Origin: Panulirus ornatus
Taxonomy: Eukaryota; Arthropoda; Malacostraca; Decapoda; Palinuridae
Direction: 5' to 3'
Assembly: GCF_036320965.1 (NCBI RefSeq)
Contig: NC_092240.1
Coordinates: forward strand, 14,821,001-14,885,000
DNA length: 64,000 nucleotides
The notes under the pieces were generated by a model that was not told the origin of the DNA, ran no database searches, and was given only the letters and a program-made list of their open reading frames with translations. The position numbers and the translations under genes are program-made. This document shows, piece after piece, positions 11,487 to 22,938 of the stretch. Within the stretch, counting starts at the first letter, position 1; each line of letters starts with the position of its first letter.

Positions 11487-11997
11487 GTCACCAAACGCGT
11501 CGACGGAAATCATTTTAGAAAAAGGATTGGGATAACGTAAACGCTAAGGCAAAAAAAAAAAAAGGGGGTTTGAGAGACTCCTTAAACCAATGTGCAATGC
11601 TACAGACATTAAAGAAAACGGATTCCAAACAAAACATCAAGAACATCAGCTCACTATCATCAACAACAAAGACACGAAGGTGAAGAAAGACCAATGATTC
11701 ACGAGAAAGACAAGAAGGAACCAAAGACGAGATGATGGAGCTAGACCATCTCAAACTCGACCCTGAAGCTACACGAGAGAGACAGAGAGGAGAGGAACCA
11801 GGAGACACACGAGACCCAAGACAAGTTAGATGTGAACCTTTTCTCTAAACGTTTCAAACCCCTTCCCCAAGAGAGAACAGGATTGTACACTGCGTCTTTC
11901 AGATAAAGCGACGTAGATCCCACCAGGAGAACCAAGATGAATCAAAGGCCCGACCGAAAAAAAGAAATAATGGGAGGTATAACGGATGTGGATGACA

Positions 11998-12000
<3 letters not shown>
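11484..12000. other. Unassigned DNA
   Basis: Purine-rich on the plus strand, with a 12-base A run at 11551-11562. No gene recognised. Confidence 0.4.

Positions 12001-12051
<51 letters not shown>
12001..12051. repeat. (GA)n microsatellite
   Basis: About 25 GA units. Confidence 0.97.
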
Positions 12052-12053
<2 letters not shown>

Positions 12054-12352
12054 GATGAGAATCGTGCGACCCACGTGGGTGTGTGTCGAGACCTGGAGGC
12101 GTTCTGCGGCCGCCTGCATGCAAGGCGAGGGTGATGGTGTGTGTGTGTGTGTGTCTCACTCGGGCTAATAAGGAGAGCACCAGGGAGCCGCTGCTCGCTT
12201 CCTCGTGGAACCCTTCATTTACCACACTGGCTGACTGGACAAGCAGGTCACCACATTAGCCCAAGATGATGCCCCGTCTCCCTCCTTCCCTCCCTCCCCC
12301 AAGACATGGATGTACCCAGCATACAATTCCCAGGGCGAGTGATCATTCCTTA

Positions 12353-12518
12353 AGTTTCTTCTTCTTCTTCTTCTTCTATTTCTTCTTCTTCTTCCGTGTC
12401 TTCTCCCTCCTCTTCTCCTTTTTTTTCTTCTCCTATTTTTTCTTCTTCTCCGTTTCTTCTCCTTATTATTCTTATTCTTATTCTTCGTCCGTTTCTTTTC
12501 CTTCTTCTTCTTTCTCAG
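12353..12518. repeat. (TTC)n-rich polypyrimidine tract
   Basis: Imperfect CTT repeats, almost pure pyrimidine over about 165 bases. Phe/Ser-rich and Arg/Lys-rich frames are by-products. Confidence 0.9.
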
Positions 12519-12570
12519 GACACGAGAAAAGGCTAGGGGTGAATTACACACATACTGGAGGAAAGTTCAT

Positions 12571-12571
<1 letters not shown>

Positions 12572-12640
<69 letters not shown>

Positions 12641-12649
12641 CCTCCTTCT
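12572..12649. repeat. (CT)n microsatellite
   Basis: About 32 CT units, then CCCT repeats. Confidence 0.97.
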
Positions 12650-13103
12650 GCGGGCAAATAGGCTTCACCAGATGGAGGGAGGAAGAAGATGACAATGTTA
12701 TTGGTCTGTGGTTCCACTATAACGTTGGAGTTTGAGGTAAATCTTCTTTACCTGGGGAGGTTACGTGGCTATATTATAAGTTCCGTTGATTTCGACAACT
12801 CTTTCATCTGCTTTAACATTCATTACCCCTTTGCCTGCTTTTCATACCCCTATCACCACCCCATCTCCCACCCTACCATCATTTTTCATTAGTGCTGAAA
12901 AAAAAAGGAATTCGTAAACACACACAACACTCTCATTAGTCCGTAATGTTGTCTTACAAGTATGTAAGGAAAATCATCGTACTTCATCGGGGGTTCTAAT
13001 TGTTTACCGAAACCTCGAAACCTTTACAATATACAACACGCTTCACGGAAGACATCCACCTCATCAGGCGTGTATACGGTTCACAAAGCTTCAACACCAG
13101 ACT

Positions 13104-13144
<41 letters not shown>

Positions 13145-13433
13145 CTGTAGATCCCTCTTACAGCCGCCGTGTCTGATCCTTCATGAAGGTGGTATTCTGA
13201 TGCTCCGTTGTCGCCTCGAGCTAACTTGAAGAAAGGAGGACTTTGTGGTCTCTATACACTCGATGACTCTATGAGGCGGATGTCTTACGTGAAGCATGAT
13301 AGTGTATCGTAAAATTGTTATATACCATTAGAACTCTTGCTGAGGACACCTGGTAAACCATTCATCTTTGTATTGCTAGAGAAGTGAATTAACGCAAAAG
13401 CGCTCGGATCTTCGTGTTATATTTTCCTTGTGT

Positions 13434-13471
<38 letters not shown>

Positions 13472-13594
13472 TTACTAAGTTACTCGTCCATAAAATTCCC
13501 CAGAAACATTTCTTCTTCGGTATCCTTAAAGGTATCAAAAACTATCGACCTCTGCAGATGCAAGTCTGTGAAATGTATATAAATGTATATAACA
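12650..13594. other. Unassigned DNA with two microsatellites
   Basis: Holds (CA)n at 13107-13141 and (GT)n at 13436-13471. No gene or element recognised otherwise. Confidence 0.6.
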
Positions 13595-13824
13595 GGGACC
13601 TCCCTGGTGTAGTCGTCAGCGTTCACGGGCCTTTCAGAGCCGAGCGTAGAGAACACTGATTGCGGTAGTCTGTCCACAGTCAACCCATCTGTTCATCTTC
13701 CTTTAGAGATGGGTCGATGAAATGGAAAAAACTAGCTTAGGCCATGGTAAGTACGTAAATATAAATAGCGTCGGACCTTGATTTAGGGCATTAAAATTGC
13801 CATTGCCGCCTAAGTGAACATAAA
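13595..13824 (+). mobile_element. tRNA-derived SINE, copy A (box B lost)
   Basis: Starts GGGACCTCCCTGGTGTAGTCG, a box A-like RNA polymerase III promoter element. It continues through GCGGTAGTCTGTCCACAGTCAACCC, GGTCGATGAAATGG, AGCTTAGGC and a CCTTGATTTAGGGCATT tail block, which align in order with copy B at 14250. The GGTTCGAATCC box B region is deleted or eroded, so the copy is probably inactive. Confidence 0.8.
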
Positions 13825-14125
13825 AAGAAATGTTTTTCTCATAATTTTTTGTTTGGCCAACAGTACATTGTGACCTGTTGCCATATGCCATGTCATGTGA
13901 ACGACATGAAAATGGTCCTCTGTTGAGAATCAAGTTCCCTTTTTTCAACGCATGAAATTCTCTTCCTTCAGCTGGTGATCACAAGATCACAAGAGTTCGC
14001 CCCATAGACCAGATCTTGACTGACGGAAGCGAGTGTGTCCACTCCTCAGTAAATGATTGATGTTGACACGTCAACCTGAAGCAGCTTGAGGTTTGGCCAG
14101 AGGTATCTCAAGGCATACAAGTGAA

Positions 14126-14230
14126 GAAAGAAAAGAAGAAAGAAAGATGATGATGATGATGGTGAAGAAGAAAGAGAAAGAAAGAAGGAAGAAGAAGAAG
14201 AAGAAGAAGAAGAAGAAGAAGAAGAAGAAA
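14126..14230. repeat. (GAA)n and (GAT)n tract
   Basis: Purine-rich, with GATGATGATGATG at 14146-14161 and about 14 GAA units at 14187-14230, directly upstream of the next SINE copy. Confidence 0.93.
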
Positions 14231-14249
14231 TGATAAAGAAGAACTCCAC

Positions 14250-14487
14250 TGTGCAGCAGTTAACGTTGGTTAATGTGCCGCGTTCACCGGCCACCCGTTC
14301 GCGTTCGAATAGGTTCGAATCCTGGTCACGGCAGTGGGTCCTCAGTCAACCCTGCTGTTCATCCCTAGCTATGAGGCTGACCAATAGATTGGATACCTGG
14401 CTTAGGCCAGGATATATATGGCCTTGATGAGGGCATTCACATCCCCATGCCGTCTCAGCTAACATGAAGAAGAAGAAGAAGAAGAAA
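14250..14487 (+). mobile_element. tRNA-derived SINE, copy B (intact box B)
   Basis: Carries GGTTCGAATCC at 14312-14322, an exact tRNA box B. This is followed by TGGTCACGGCAGTGGGTCC, a TCAACCCTGCTGTTCATCCC block, ATACCTGGCTTAGGCCAGG, GGCCTTGATGAGGGCATTCA and GCCGTCTCAGCTAACATGAAG, ending in a (GAA)n tail (14466-14487). This order defines the family also seen at 13595, 20997 (minus) and 47797. SINEs of this kind are transcribed by RNA polymerase III and mobilised by a partner LINE. The head is diverged, so activity is unlikely. Confidence 0.88.
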
Positions 14488-14735
14488 GATGTTGAAAGAA
14501 GATGAAGATGAGGCAAAAAATATAAATAAAAAGGAAGAAGAAAACGAGGGAAACAGATGAAGAGAAAAGGTGCACAAGATTCTGGGTGGAGATACGACAA
14601 AAACAGAAAAGGTCATATTAGGAACATCTTGACCCTAGCGGAGGTCAGGAATGCGGAGAAAGGGGTCACCGGGAGCCCCCAGCCAAAGGCTGACGAAACT
14701 CTCGCAAGACCCATTTTCTTTTCCCCCATTTCGAG

Positions 14736-14800
14736 GCGAGTTTATATATATATAAATATAAAATATATATATATATATATATAATATATATATATAATAT
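14736..14800. repeat. (TA)n-rich flank of the 29-bp satellite
   Basis: TATA/AATA-rich sequence running directly into the first satellite unit. Confidence 0.9.
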
Positions 14801-17800
14801 CTGAGCAATACTAAACTAAAAACGTACAGCTGAGCAATACTAAACTAAAAACGTACAGCTGAGCAATACTAAACTAAAAACGTACAGCTGAGCAATACTA
14901 AACTAAAAACGTACAGCTGAGCAATACTAAACTAAAAACGTACAGCTGAGCAATACTAAACTAAAAACGTACAGCTGAGCAATACTAAACTAAAAACGTA
15001 CAGCTGAGCAATACTAAACTAAAAACGTACAGCTGAGCAATACTAAACTAAAAACGTACAGCTGAGCAATACTAAACTAAAAACGTACAGCTGAGCAATA
15101 CTAAACTAAAAACGTACAGCTGAGCAATACTAAACTAAAAACGTACAGCTGAGCAATACTAAACTAAAAACGTACAGCTGAGCAATACTAAACTAAAAAC
15201 GTACAGCTGAGCAATACTAAACTAAAAACGTACAGCTGAGCAATACTAAACTAAAAACGTACAGCTGAGCAATACTAAACTAAAAACGTACAGCTGAGCA
15301 ATACTAAACTAAAAACGTACAGCTGAGCAATACTAAACTAAAAACGTACAGCTGAGCAATACTAAACTAAAAACGTACAGCTGAGCAATACTAAACTAAA
15401 AACGTACAGCTGAGCAATACTAAACTAAAAACGTACAGCTGAGCAATACTAAACTAAAAACGTACAGCTGAGCAATACTAAACTAAAAACGTACAGCTGA
15501 GCAATACTAAACTAAAAACGTACAGCTGAGCAATACTAAACTAAAAACGTACAGCTGAGCAATACTAAACTAAAAACGTACAGCTGAGCAATACTAAACT
15601 AAAAACGTACAGCTGAGCAATACTAAACTAAAAACGTACAGCTGAGCAATACTAAACTAAAAACGTACAGCTGAGCAATACTAAACTAAAAACGTACAGC
15701 TGAGCAATACTAAACTAAAAACGTACAGCTGAGCAATACTAAACTAAAAACGTACAGCTGAGCAATACTAAACTAAAAACGTACAGCTGAGCAATACTAA
15801 ACTAAAAACGTACAGCTGAGCAATACTAAACTAAAAACGTACAGCTGAGCAATACTAAACTAAAAACGTACAGCTGAGCAATACTAAACTAAAAACGTAC
15901 AGCTGAGCAATACTAAACTAAAAACGTACAGCTGAGCAATACTAAACTAAAAACGTACAGCTGAGCAATACTAAACTAAAAACGTACAGCTGAGCAATAC
16001 TAAACTAAAAACGTACAGCTGAGCAATACTAAACTAAAAACGTACAGCTGAGCAATACTAAACTAAAAACGTACAGCTGAGCAATACTAAACTAAAAACG
16101 TACAGCTGAGCAATACTAAACTAAAAACGTACAGCTGAGCAATACTAAACTAAAAACGTACAGCTGAGCAATACTAAACTAAAAACGTACAGCTGAGCAA
16201 TACTAAACTAAAAACGTACAGCTGAGCAATACTAAACTAAAAACGTACAGCTGAGCAATACTAAACTAAAAACGTACAGCTGAGCAATACTAAACTAAAA
16301 ACGTACAGCTGAGCAATACTAAACTAAAAACGTACAGCTGAGCAATACTAAACTAAAAACGTACAGCTGAGCAATACTAAACTAAAAACGTACAGCTGAG
16401 CAATACTAAACTAAAAACGTACAGCTGAGCAATACTAAACTAAAAACGTACAGCTGAGCAATACTAAACTAAAAACGTACAGCTGAGCAATACTAAACTA
16501 AAAACGTACAGCTGAGCAATACTAAACTAAAAACGTACAGCTGAGCAATACTAAACTAAAAACGTACAGCTGAGCAATACTAAACTAAAAACGTACAGCT
16601 GAGCAATACTAAACTAAAAACGTACAGCTGAGCAATACTAAACTAAAAACGTACAGCTGAGCAATACTAAACTAAAAACGTACAGCTGAGCAATACTAAA
16701 CTAAAAACGTACAGCTGAGCAATACTAAACTAAAAACGTACAGCTGAGCAATACTAAACTAAAAACGTACAGCTGAGCAATACTAAACTAAAAACGTACA
16801 GCTGAGCAATACTAAACTAAAAACGTACAGCTGAGCAATACTAAACTAAAAACGTACAGCTGAGCAATACTAAACTAAAAACGTACAGCTGAGCAATACT
16901 AAACTAAAAACGTACAGCTGAGCAATACTAAACTAAAAACGTACAGCTGAGCAATACTAAACTAAAAACGTACAGCTGAGCAATACTAAACTAAAAACGT
17001 ACAGCTGAGCAATACTAAACTAAAAACGTACAGCTGAGCAATACTAAACTAAAAACGTACAGCTGAGCAATACTAAACTAAAAACGTACAGCTGAGCAAT
17101 ACTAAACTAAAAACGTACAGCTGAGCAATACTAAACTAAAAACGTACAGCTGAGCAATACTAAACTAAAAACGTACAGCTGAGCAATACTAAACTAAAAA
17201 CGTACAGCTGAGCAATACTAAACTAAAAACGTACAGCTGAGCAATACTAAACTAAAAACGTACAGCTGAGCAATACTAAACTAAAAACGTACAGCTGAGC
17301 AATACTAAACTAAAAACGTACAGCTGAGCAATACTAAACTAAAAACGTACAGCTGAGCAATACTAAACTAAAAACGTACAGCTGAGCAATACTAAACTAA
17401 AAACGTACAGCTGAGCAATACTAAACTAAAAACGTACAGCTGAGCAATACTAAACTAAAAACGTACAGCTGAGCAATACTAAACTAAAAACGTACAGCTG
17501 AGCAATACTAAACTAAAAACGTACAGCTGAGCAATACTAAACTAAAAACGTACAGCTGAGCAATACTAAACTAAAAACGTACAGCTGAGCAATACTAAAC
17601 TAAAAACGTACAGCTGAGCAATACTAAACTAAAAACGTACAGCTGAGCAATACTAAACTAAAAACGTACAGCTGAGCAATACTAAACTAAAAACGTACAG
17701 CTGAGCAATACTAAACTAAAAACGTACAGCTGAGCAATACTAAACTAAAAACGTACAGCTGAGCAATACTAAACTAAAAACGTACAGCTGAGCAATACTA

Positions 17801-18876
17801 AACTAAAAACGTACAGCTGAGCAATACTAAACTAAAAACGTACAGCTGAGCAATACTAAACTAAAAACGTACAGCTGAGCAATACTAAACTAAAAACGTA
17901 CAGCTGAGCAATACTAAACTAAAAACGTACAGCTGAGCAATACTAAACTAAAAACGTACAGCTGAGCAATACTAAACTAAAAACGTACAGCTGAGCAATA
18001 CTAAACTAAAAACGTACAGCTGAGCAATACTAAACTAAAAACGTACAGCTGAGCAATACTAAACTAAAAACGTACAGCTGAGCAATACTAAACTAAAAAC
18101 GTACAGCTGAGCAATACTAAACTAAAAACGTACAGCTGAGCAATACTAAACTAAAAACGTACAGCTGAGCAATACTAAACTAAAAACGTACAGCTGAGCA
18201 ATACTAAACTAAAAACGTACAGCTGAGCAATACTAAACTAAAAACGTACAGCTGAGCAATACTAAACTAAAAACGTACAGCTGAGCAATACTAAACTAAA
18301 AACGTACAGCTGAGCAATACTAAACTAAAAACGTACAGCTGAGCAATACTAAACTAAAAACGTACAGCTGAGCAATACTAAACTAAAAACGTACAGCTGA
18401 GCAATACTAAACTAAAAACGTACAGCTGAGCAATACTAAACTAAAAACGTACAGCTGAGCAATACTAAACTAAAAACGTACAGCTGAGCAATACTAAACT
18501 AAAAACGTACAGCTGAGCAATACTAAACTAAAAACGTACAGCTGAGCAATACTAAACTAAAAACGTACAGCTGAGCAATACTAAACTAAAAACGTACAGC
18601 TGAGCAATACTAAACTAAAAACGTACAGCTGAGCAATACTAAACTAAAAACGTACAGCTGAGCAATACTAAACTAAAAACGTACAGCTGAGCAATACTAA
18701 ACTAAAAACGTACAGCTGAGCAATACTAAACTAAAAACGTACAGCTGAGCAATACTAAACTAAAAACGTACAGCTGAGCAATACTAAACTAAAAACGTAC
18801 AGCTGAGCAATACTAAACTAAAAACGTACAGCTGAGCAATACTAAACTAAAAACGTACAGCTGAGCAATACTAAAC
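14801..18876. repeat. 29-bp satellite, 140 identical units plus a 16-base partial
   Basis: The 29-bp unit starts CTGAGCAATACTAAAC and ends with AAAACGTACAG. The first unit starts at 14801 and the last partial unit at 18861. That is 4060 bases, exactly 140 times 29, so there is no net insertion or deletion. Reading the array I find no substitution in any unit. Each unit carries TACTAAAC (branch-point-like) and CAGCTG (an E-box palindrome). Stops occur in all frames, so it is non-coding. The left boundary is a (TA)n tract. The right boundary is abrupt at TAAAC followed by GACACC. It is not a CRISPR array, because there are no spacers. Uniformity implies very recent amplification, strong homogenisation, or an assembly artefact. 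Confidence 0.98.
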
Positions 18877-19019
18877 GACACCTAAAGAAACCACAATTTG
18901 TGGTGCTGTTTTCGAGGCTGGTTAGCTCACCTTGTGTGGTCACAAACCCTGAAACGGTCTGATTTAAAATCTCCCAAGGAAAACGGATTTTGCGCCTCTC
19001 TTGTTATTACTCATTTTGG

Positions 19020-19423
19020 GTGCGTTCAGCGTTCTCTGGTGTTCACAGTCGCGTTCACACAGCTACAACTCTGCATCATAACACACTGTGATTATTTTTT
19101 GATCCCCGTTCAGCGTTCTCTGGTGTTCACAGTCGTGGTCACACTGCTATAGAATTCAGCATCAGAGTACACTGTGTTCATTTCTTGGTTCGTGTTCAGT
19201 GTTCTCTGGTGTTCACAGGCGCGTTCACACTGCTAGAACTCGGCATCAGATGACACTATTTATGTTTCGGGTAGTTTTCAATGTTCTCTGGTGTTCACAA
19301 TCGCGTTCAAACCGCTCTAACACGACATCAGACTACATTTCATTTCTTGGTTCGTGTTCAACGTTCTCTGATGTTCACAGTCGCGTTCAAACCGTTTGAA
19401 CTCATCTTGTCTGATTCCCTGCG

Positions 19424-19425
<2 letters not shown>
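19020..19425. repeat. 83-bp tandem repeat, five copies
   Basis: GTTCAGCGTTCTCTGGTGTTC-like starts occur at about 19024, 19108, 19194, 19275 and 19355 (spacing 84, 86, 81, 80). Each is followed by a CACAGTCGCGTTCA block and a diverged half containing GCATCAGA. Small open frames across it are by-products. Confidence 0.93.

Positions 19426-19488
<63 letters not shown>
19426..19488. repeat. (CT)n microsatellite
   Basis: About 31 CT units. Confidence 0.97.
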
Positions 19489-19492
<4 letters not shown>

Positions 19493-19563
19493 GTAAGTGG
19501 AAATAGAATTATGAGAGAGCCTTTCCCGTGGTGGATATCTACCCTGCAAAGGAGGCGGGGAGA

Positions 19564-19596
19564 AGGAGGAGGAGGAGGAGGAGGAGGAGGAGGAAG
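19564..19596. repeat. (GGA)n microsatellite
   Basis: About 10 GGA units. Confidence 0.95.
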
Positions 19597-19936
19597 AACA
19601 ACAAGGGTCCTGTTTATCAGTCCGTGCTCAGCTGCCCATTTTCTCTAAAGTTATTGTCTTGATTCTAAAATCTTCGGGTCATGGGGTATAATGAGGATTT
19701 CTTTTTTTTTTCTAATTTTGACGCTTGATGTAATACTACGTTAATTTGGGTTTATTTATTTTACCGCCTTATGTTCACGATGGCTTTTCTTTCTTTTTTC
19801 CAGGGTCCAGAAGCATTTGGTATCTTGTGTTTTAAACGTACTGTAAACGCAGGTCTTTCCACTATATGTCACTTTTATGTTAGCTGAGACAGCACGAGTA
19901 TCAAAACGCCCTAATGAAGGCCATCATTAATGCTGT
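19597..19936. other. Unassigned DNA
   Basis: AT-rich with T runs. No element recognised. Confidence 0.4.
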
Positions 19937-19939
19937 ATA

Positions 19940-20036
<97 letters not shown>
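19937..20036. repeat. (TA)n followed by (GT)n compound microsatellite
   Basis: TA to 19997, then about 20 GT units. This is the left flank of the next element. Confidence 0.95.
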
Positions 20037-20037
<1 letters not shown>

Positions 20038-20256
20038 AAAGGATCACAATCTTGCGCGTGATCAATTAAGTATATTTCTGTCTTGGACAATCACGTGTTT
20101 ACCAAATGGCGTCCTAGCTACGTCTCTTCGTTGTATATTAAATGACTGTTATATTTCTCTCTTGTGTCTCCCCTGATGATGTGATTATTACACGAAAGTG
20201 CACCTGGGAATCTATCGTGTTTCATTTTCCCCGTGGACTCTTAGGAATAAATATAT
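20037..20256 (+). mobile_element. Short dispersed element, family K, copy 1
   Basis: About 220 bp between a TA/GT tract and a TA/GT tract. It begins GGAAAGGATCACAATCTTGCG, with an inverted repeat GATCAC/GTGATC at 20042-20063, and ends CCCCGTGGACTCTTAGGAATA. Internal landmarks are TAGCTACGTCTCTTCGTTGTA and CACGAAAGTGCAC. The second half is found again inverted at 60010-60145, and both ends are fused at 42411-42470. No coding frame. Class unknown. Its GATGATGTG-ACACGAAAG segment resembles a hammerhead ribozyme core (see findings). Confidence 0.82.
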
Positions 20257-20257
20257 A

Positions 20258-20309
<52 letters not shown>
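20257..20309. repeat. (TA)/(GT)n microsatellite
   Basis: Short TA run, then about 22 GT units. Confidence 0.95.
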
Positions 20310-20311
<2 letters not shown>

Positions 20312-20453
20312 ATTTTTTTTCATCTTGAAGGCTCCAGTCACGAACAAAAGTCCACATTAAGGCCGGGCCTTCATTGAAATGTGGAGAGAATTATGAAACG
20401 GAAAAAGAGAAGACAAGGGAAATCAACACAAAATTAGTTATCAGAGGAAACAC

Positions 20454-20476
20454 ATACACACACACACACACATACA

Positions 20477-20548
<72 letters not shown>
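20454..20548. repeat. (CA)n then (TA)n
   Basis: CA at 20454-20474 and 34 TA units at 20481-20548, abutting the LINE fragment. Confidence 0.95.
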
Positions 20549-20550
<2 letters not shown>

Positions 20551-20940
20551 AGAGGATGAGTGAGGAAAGATTGACCAAGAGGATATATGTGTCGGAGGTG
20601 GAGGGAACAAGGAGAAGAGGGAGACCAAATTGGAGGTGGAAAGATGGAGTGAAAAAGATTTTGTGTGATCGGGGCCTGAACATGCAGGAGGGTGAAAGGA
20701 GGGCAAGGAATAGAGTGAATTGGAGCGATGTGGTATACCGGGGTTGACGTGCTGTCAGTGGATTGAAGCAGGGCATGTGAAGCGTCTGGGGTAAACCATG
20801 GAAAGCTGTGTAGGTATGTATATTTGCGTGTGTGGACGTATGTATATACATGTGTATGGGGGGGGTTGGGCCATTTCTTTCGTCTGTTTCCTTGCGCTAC
20901 CTCGCAAACGCGGGAGACAGCGACAAAGTATAATAATAAT

Positions 20941-20942
<2 letters not shown>
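20548..20942 (+). mobile_element. LINE 3' end, copy A (C-terminal ORF fragment plus shortened 3' UTR)
   Basis: The open frame (20547-20747, 66 codons) reads RLTKRIYVSEVEGTRRRGRP, then NWRWKDGVKKIL and RARNRVNWSDVVYRG before the stop. I associate this arginine-rich GRPxxRWxD C-terminus with the tail of RTE-like LINE ORFs in decapods. The 3' UTR follows, with GACGTGCTGTCAGTGGATTG, a GTATGTATATTTGCG block and the terminal CTTGCGCTACCTCGCAAACG motif, then (TA)n. Compared with copy B (35372-36026), about 250 to 280 bases of UTR are missing after GGAAAGCTGTGT, where the sequence jumps to AGGTATGTATA. Heavily 5'-truncated, as is usual for LINEs. It begins and ends in TA tracts. Confidence 0.85.
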
Positions 20943-20982
<40 letters not shown>

Positions 20983-20996
20983 GTATATATATAAAC
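20943..20996. repeat. (TA)n microsatellite
   Basis: About 20 TA units between the LINE tail and an inverted SINE. Confidence 0.95.
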
Positions 20997-21170
20997 TTTA
21001 GCCGAAGCTAGGTACTCAATTCACCGATTAGTCTCAGGGGAGGATGAAGACCTGGATTCTCTGTGGACCGAGTGTCGCAACCAAGATTCGAATCTACGCT
21101 CTCGACCCAAAGGGGGGCGGCCAGTGAATTGAGTCACGGTGAACCAAACTAACCACTCCACCACAGAGAT
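20997..21170 (-). mobile_element. tRNA-derived SINE, copy D (minus strand)
   Basis: Read on the minus strand it starts CTCTGTGGTGGAGTGGTTAG, with a good box A (TGGTGGAGTGG, 21153-21163). It then has box B GATTCGAATCT (21085-21095), TTGGTTGCGACACTCGGTCC, TTCATCCTCCCCTGAG and GAGTACCTAGCTTCGGC before the TA tail. The order matches the SINE at 14250. This copy retains the tRNA-like head best. Confidence 0.85.
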
Positions 21171-21411
21171 CTAATCTGTATGTATTCTAGATCATCTTTA
21201 CCGTATCCTTTAGATATTCCTATGTATCAATATGGAGAATTTCTCCTGGTATGTAACAGGAGTTTCTTCAAGATGGGACCCAACCTTGTTCCGATACCAT
21301 CATAAAGAATTCTTGATGTATTTCATAAACTGTTTTTCGTTTCTCGAACTGAATTATAGAGGCAGATGCGTCACCTCAGCTGAGTCTGTGAGATTTTCCA
21401 CACCTTAGAAT

Positions 21412-21482
21412 CCCAGTGGCCCAGTGGTTACATCACTCGACTGCCATTTGAAGGTCCTAGATTCGAGCCATGCTCTATCAGT
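21412..21482 (+). mobile_element. tRNA-like sequence (SINE head or tRNA pseudogene)
   Basis: A box A match TGGCCCAGTGG at 21417-21427 and a box B-like AGATTCGAGCC at 21459-21469 lie at the spacing seen in tRNA genes. A tRNA-like CATCACTCGACTGCC segment lies between. The acceptor ends do not pair convincingly, so I do not call a functional tRNA. Confidence 0.6.
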
Positions 21483-21489
21483 CCTCGTT

Positions 21490-21543
21490 AGGACCTTCCT
21501 CCCTCCCTCCCTTCCTCCTCCCTCCCTTCCTCCCTCCTTCCCG
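21490..21543. repeat. (CCCT)n polypyrimidine tract
   Basis: CCCTCCCTCCCTTCCTCCTC-type sequence of about 54 bases, pure pyrimidine. Confidence 0.9.
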
Positions 21544-22938
21544 GATACCTCGTCCATGTAGTGAGGATAACGCAGGAAGTCACTCGAAGCTTCTGTGTCC
21601 TGAGTACATGACTCAGAAATGCTTAACAGAGTCATCACCTGAACGAACCTCAGCCCATGAGAACCTCAGACCAGTGGTCCTGGTGTGTGGGTTTTCCAGA
21701 GGCGACGGATGGTGTGTGTGTTCGTGCTACTAATACATCCAGTTTAGTGTAGGTCAGCGATCGTTCACTATCGTCATAACTTGAGAGTCACCTCTTAGTT
21801 ATGGGCTGGTGTTCCCGACTATGTCTCTTTGGCAAACAAAAAAAAATATTCACTTGCGATTTAAGAAACCTCGTTAACTTTTTCTCTTTTTGTTTGTTTA
21901 TCTTAACTGATAACAAATCAATCAGACCTGTGCTTTGATATCTTACCGTTTATCTTACAGGATTTTTTGTGTTAAGGCCTATTGAAAGATATGGGTCCTA
22001 ATACCCCCATTCATTTACAGAAATTAGCTCCAAAGTAGAGATTACCAGAGCGATAGAGCGATTGCCTTACACCTCATGTGTTAATACCGAGCTGACCCGC
22101 ATCACCAACATTGAAACCACATGCGGAACTGTGGGGGTAAGCGAGGGAGTTCCACACGCCAGCAAGATGGAGTGTACACACACTTATGACTGGCTCCCCA
22201 CTTGATGATGATGATATGTACAGACAACCATCACGTCATTTATAATCTGGACGATGTACCTTAATGACGCTGCTGCTGCTGGTGCTGTGCCACATGTTCG
22301 AACCAGTGAGGTATTCTACATCCAATGCCCATTCTCCTCAGAGGCGTCTTCCTACTTTAGTTTGTACACTCGATGCAAGGACACACACATACACTAAACA
22401 CATACACAGACACAGACACAAAAGGCATCCAGAGAGTACACCAGACTAGCATGCTAGATGGAGCCTTTCACTGGCATTCTGACATCCACCTGAGGTTGTG
22501 AGATCACAATCCTGTCTCCATTTGTCATATTAGGAATGTAGGATACAGTCGGTCTCCGTCCTCCAGCAGTTAACCTCCTTATAGACCATGAGGTCCTTCT
22601 GGTCTCTGTCTTTCCCATGTGCCACTCGGTCCTGCCTTTTATATGTCATGCTTTCCCTCTGTTATCTATTTTCGCACTTACTAGCAAGTCCTCTGTTATT
22701 TTGTCTTTCCCGTAACATCGTGTCCTTTGTTATTTCTCTCTCCTATGCTTTCCCATATACCACCACCAGGTGCTCTGTTATCTATCCTTCTCACATATGT
22801 CCCTCTATCGCCAGGTTCTGTGTTATCTAATCTTTCCCAAAGGCTCTCACGTACCACCACGTCCTCTGCTATTCATCTTTCCCCATAAGCCTCCCAAGTC
22901 CTCTGTTATCTGCGTTACCCACCTCTTATGCACAATCT

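Noticed and set aside
14312..14322. Functional tRNA gene at the exact box B
   Set aside because: No matching acceptor stem or box A at tRNA spacing. Downstream blocks identify a SINE.
14801..18876. CRISPR array (29-bp direct repeats)
   Set aside because: Repeats are contiguous with no spacers, no cas genes are present, and the context is eukaryotic.
20479..20851. Minus-strand 136-residue and 75-residue frames over the LINE copy
   Set aside because: They are antisense shadows of the LINE C-terminus and the TA tract (Tyr-Ile repeats).
21953..21962. 3' splice site TTATCTTACAG near 21960
   Set aside because: A weak pyrimidine tract and no plausible exon or donor downstream.
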